A stretch of 64,000 nt of DNA from assembly GCA_002700095.1 (NCBI GenBank), contig PACL01000031.1, positions 1-64,000 of the forward strand, given 5' to 3'. Within the stretch, counting starts at the first letter, position 1; every line of letters begins with the position of its first letter. Shown piece by piece: positions 62,833-64,000 of this stretch. This DNA is from Fulvimarina sp. (lineage in GTDB: Bacteria; Pseudomonadota; Alphaproteobacteria; Rhizobiales; Rhizobiaceae). The translations under genes were made by a program, and so were the position numbers. Below the pieces are notes generated by a model. That model worked only from the letters and a program-made list of their open reading frames with translations, did no database searches and had not been told where the DNA came from.

Positions 62833-64000
62833 ATGAATCCAGTGGATCGCAAGCTCTGGCTCGCATCGATCACCGATCGCTACGTGCGCGGCGGCATGGA
62901 TCGCAGGACGTTCCTGCGCTCGGCCGCCAAGCTCGGGCTCGGCGTCGGCGCCCTCGGTGCCATGTCGCACCTGTCGGCCCGCAGCGGGCTCGGCCTGATC
63001 AGCCCGGCCGCGGCGCAGGAGAACATCCAGTGGCCGGAGGACATGAGCAACTGGCTGAAGGAGGCGGGCAAGCCCTTCGCCGGCCAGACCGTGCGCCTCG
63101 CCACCGAATCGACGCCGCCCTCCAACGCCATCAACTCGGCGCTGAAGGGCTATTTCACCGAGATGACCGGCATCAATGTCGAGATCGAGACGCTGCCGCT
63201 CGAGCAGGTTCTACAGAAGCTGACCCTCGACGTCGCCTCGGGCCTCGGCACCTACGACCTCTATTATCTCGACCAGTCCTGGATGGCGGCGTTTTCCGGC
63301 GACGTCATCGACCCGCGGGAGAAATACGAGTCCGACAAGAATCTCGCCATGCCGGGCTACAACATCGACGACTTCCTGCCGGCGCTGGTCGACGGCATCT
63401 CGATGTATGACGGCGTCATGGTCGGCGTGCCCTACGACATCCCGATCTTCATCCAGATGTACCGCCGCGACCTCTACGAGGAACTGGGCCTGAAGCCGGC
63501 CGAGACCATGGCCCAGTATCTCTCCAACGCCCAGGCGATCCAGCAGGCGAAGGGGCCGGAAATCTTCGGCACCACCGGCCAGATGAAGTCCGGCCACTAC
63601 AGCCTCGAATGCGACTGGACCTGCTGGCTCTGGAGCCATGGCGGCTCGATCTTCGGGCCGGACAAGACCTTCACCGGCAACGACGAGGCCGGGCTCGAGG
63701 CGATGAACTACTGGATCGAGCTGAAGAAGAACATGCCGGCCGCCGTCGATTCCTGGACCTGGGACGGCCAGGGCCAGTCGGTGGCGCAGGGCATCGCCGG
63801 GCAGCTGATCTCCTGGGGCGAGTTCTTCCCCTCCTGGGATGCGCCGGGCGGCTCCAACGTCGTCGGCCTGATGGAGGCGACGGTGCCGCCGAAGGCCAAT
63901 TCCCTGCGCACGGTCGAACAGACCGGCTTCGGCGAGATCCCCGGCGTCGGCCACCAGGGCGGCTCGTCCCTCGCCGTGTCGAAATACGCCAAGAGCCCGG
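62833..64000 (+). CDS. Sugar ABC transporter substrate-binding protein (partial, runs off the right edge)
   Basis: At least 389 residues are visible and the frame is still open at 64000. A GGGAGGAG ribosome site precedes the ATG at 62833. The N-terminus has a twin-arginine motif DRRTFLRSAAKLGLGVGALG (Arg24-Arg25), so the protein is probably exported folded by Tat. The mature part shows the extracellular solute-binding family 1 pattern: LKGYFTEMTGINVEIETLPL, DVASGLGTYDLYYLDQSW, VPYDIPIFIQMYRRDLYEEL and GWGEF-like surroundings (LISWGEFFPSWDAPGG). It completes the permease pair upstream. Confidence 0.9.
   Translation, partial: MNPVDRKLWLASITDRYVRGGMDRRTFLRSAAKLGLGVGALGAMSHLSARSGLGLISPAAAQENIQWPEDMSNWLKEAGKPFAGQTVRLATESTPPSNAINSALKGYFTEMTGINVEIETLPLEQVLQKLTLDVASGLGTYDLYYLDQSWMAAFSGDVIDPREKYESDKNLAMPGYNIDDFLPALVDGISMYDGVMVGVPYDIPIFIQMYRRDLYEELGLKPAETMAQYLSNAQAIQQAKGPEIFGTTGQMKSGHYSLECDWTCWLWSHGGSIFGPDKTFTGNDEAGLEAMNYWIELKKNMPAAVDSWTWDGQGQSVAQGIAGQLISWGEFFPSWDAPGGSNVVGLMEATVPPKANSLRTVEQTGFGEIPGVGHQGGSSLAVSKYAKSP

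Overview
The window is GC-rich, densely coding DNA from an alphaproteobacterium, most likely of the Hyphomicrobiales (Rhizobiales). The clues are the maf-aroE-coaE cluster divergent from hemE, as seen around alphaproteobacterial replication origins; a split F0 ATP synthase operon with two b-type subunits; a cysteine-free Mur-like Fur regulator facing mntH; tripartite tricarboxylate (TTT) transporters; and rhizobial-type palindromic intergenic repeats. The genus cannot be fixed from the sequence alone; an Aurantimonadaceae-like organism is a guess.

Layout. 1-0.3 kb: promoter and leader that look like a 16S rRNA operon leaving the window to the left. 0.7-3.0 kb: mntH and its likely Mur regulator. 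3.8-8.65 kb: an AT-richer island of two convergent gene pairs. One pair is a nucleotide kinase fused to a PurZ/PurA-like adenylosuccinate synthetase plus a DUF7002 protein; the other is an HD-domain nucleotide hydrolase plus a PEP-synthase/ATP-grasp-like protein. 8.9-17.6 kb: housekeeping and envelope genes (OsmC, XerC, TraB/GumN, a nucleotidyltransferase-fold gene, class II amidotransferase, coaE, aroE, maf). 17.6-18.16 kb: probable chromosomal oriC. 18.2-30.6 kb: hemE, hemJ, a DapA-family gene, atpI-B-E-F'-F, terC, eutBC, mnmE, a LysE exporter. 30.9-36.1 kb: a YyaL-type protein, a BrnT toxin with an XRE antitoxin, a TAXI binding protein, mscL and a broken chemotaxis receptor.

36-49.3 kb is a catabolic region: a complete TctCBA uptake system, a ParDE module, two SDRs, a fumarylacetoacetase-family hydrolase, a GntR repressor, a 3-hydroxyisobutyrate-dehydrogenase-like enzyme, a DenD-like enzyme and an IlvD/EDD dehydratase. 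Three of its promoters share a GTATAC palindrome, suggesting a GntR-controlled pathway for sugar acids (aldonates, tetronates). 49.8-54.1 kb is one very large secreted RTX protein with propeller, VWA and repeat regions. 54.2-58.7 kb: small metabolic genes including two valine-degradation genes. 58.7-64 kb: a class II aldolase, a SorC-type regulator, and a divergent sugar ABC transporter whose binding protein runs off the right edge.

The most promising undescribed system is the 3.99-8.34 kb island. Its synthetase carries serine where PurA has its catalytic aspartate, the substitution expected of the phage 2-aminoadenine enzyme PurZ, and the HD hydrolase is a candidate DatZ-like partner. A chromosomal modified-nucleotide pathway, an anti-phage device or nucleoside-metabolite synthesis are the competing readings.
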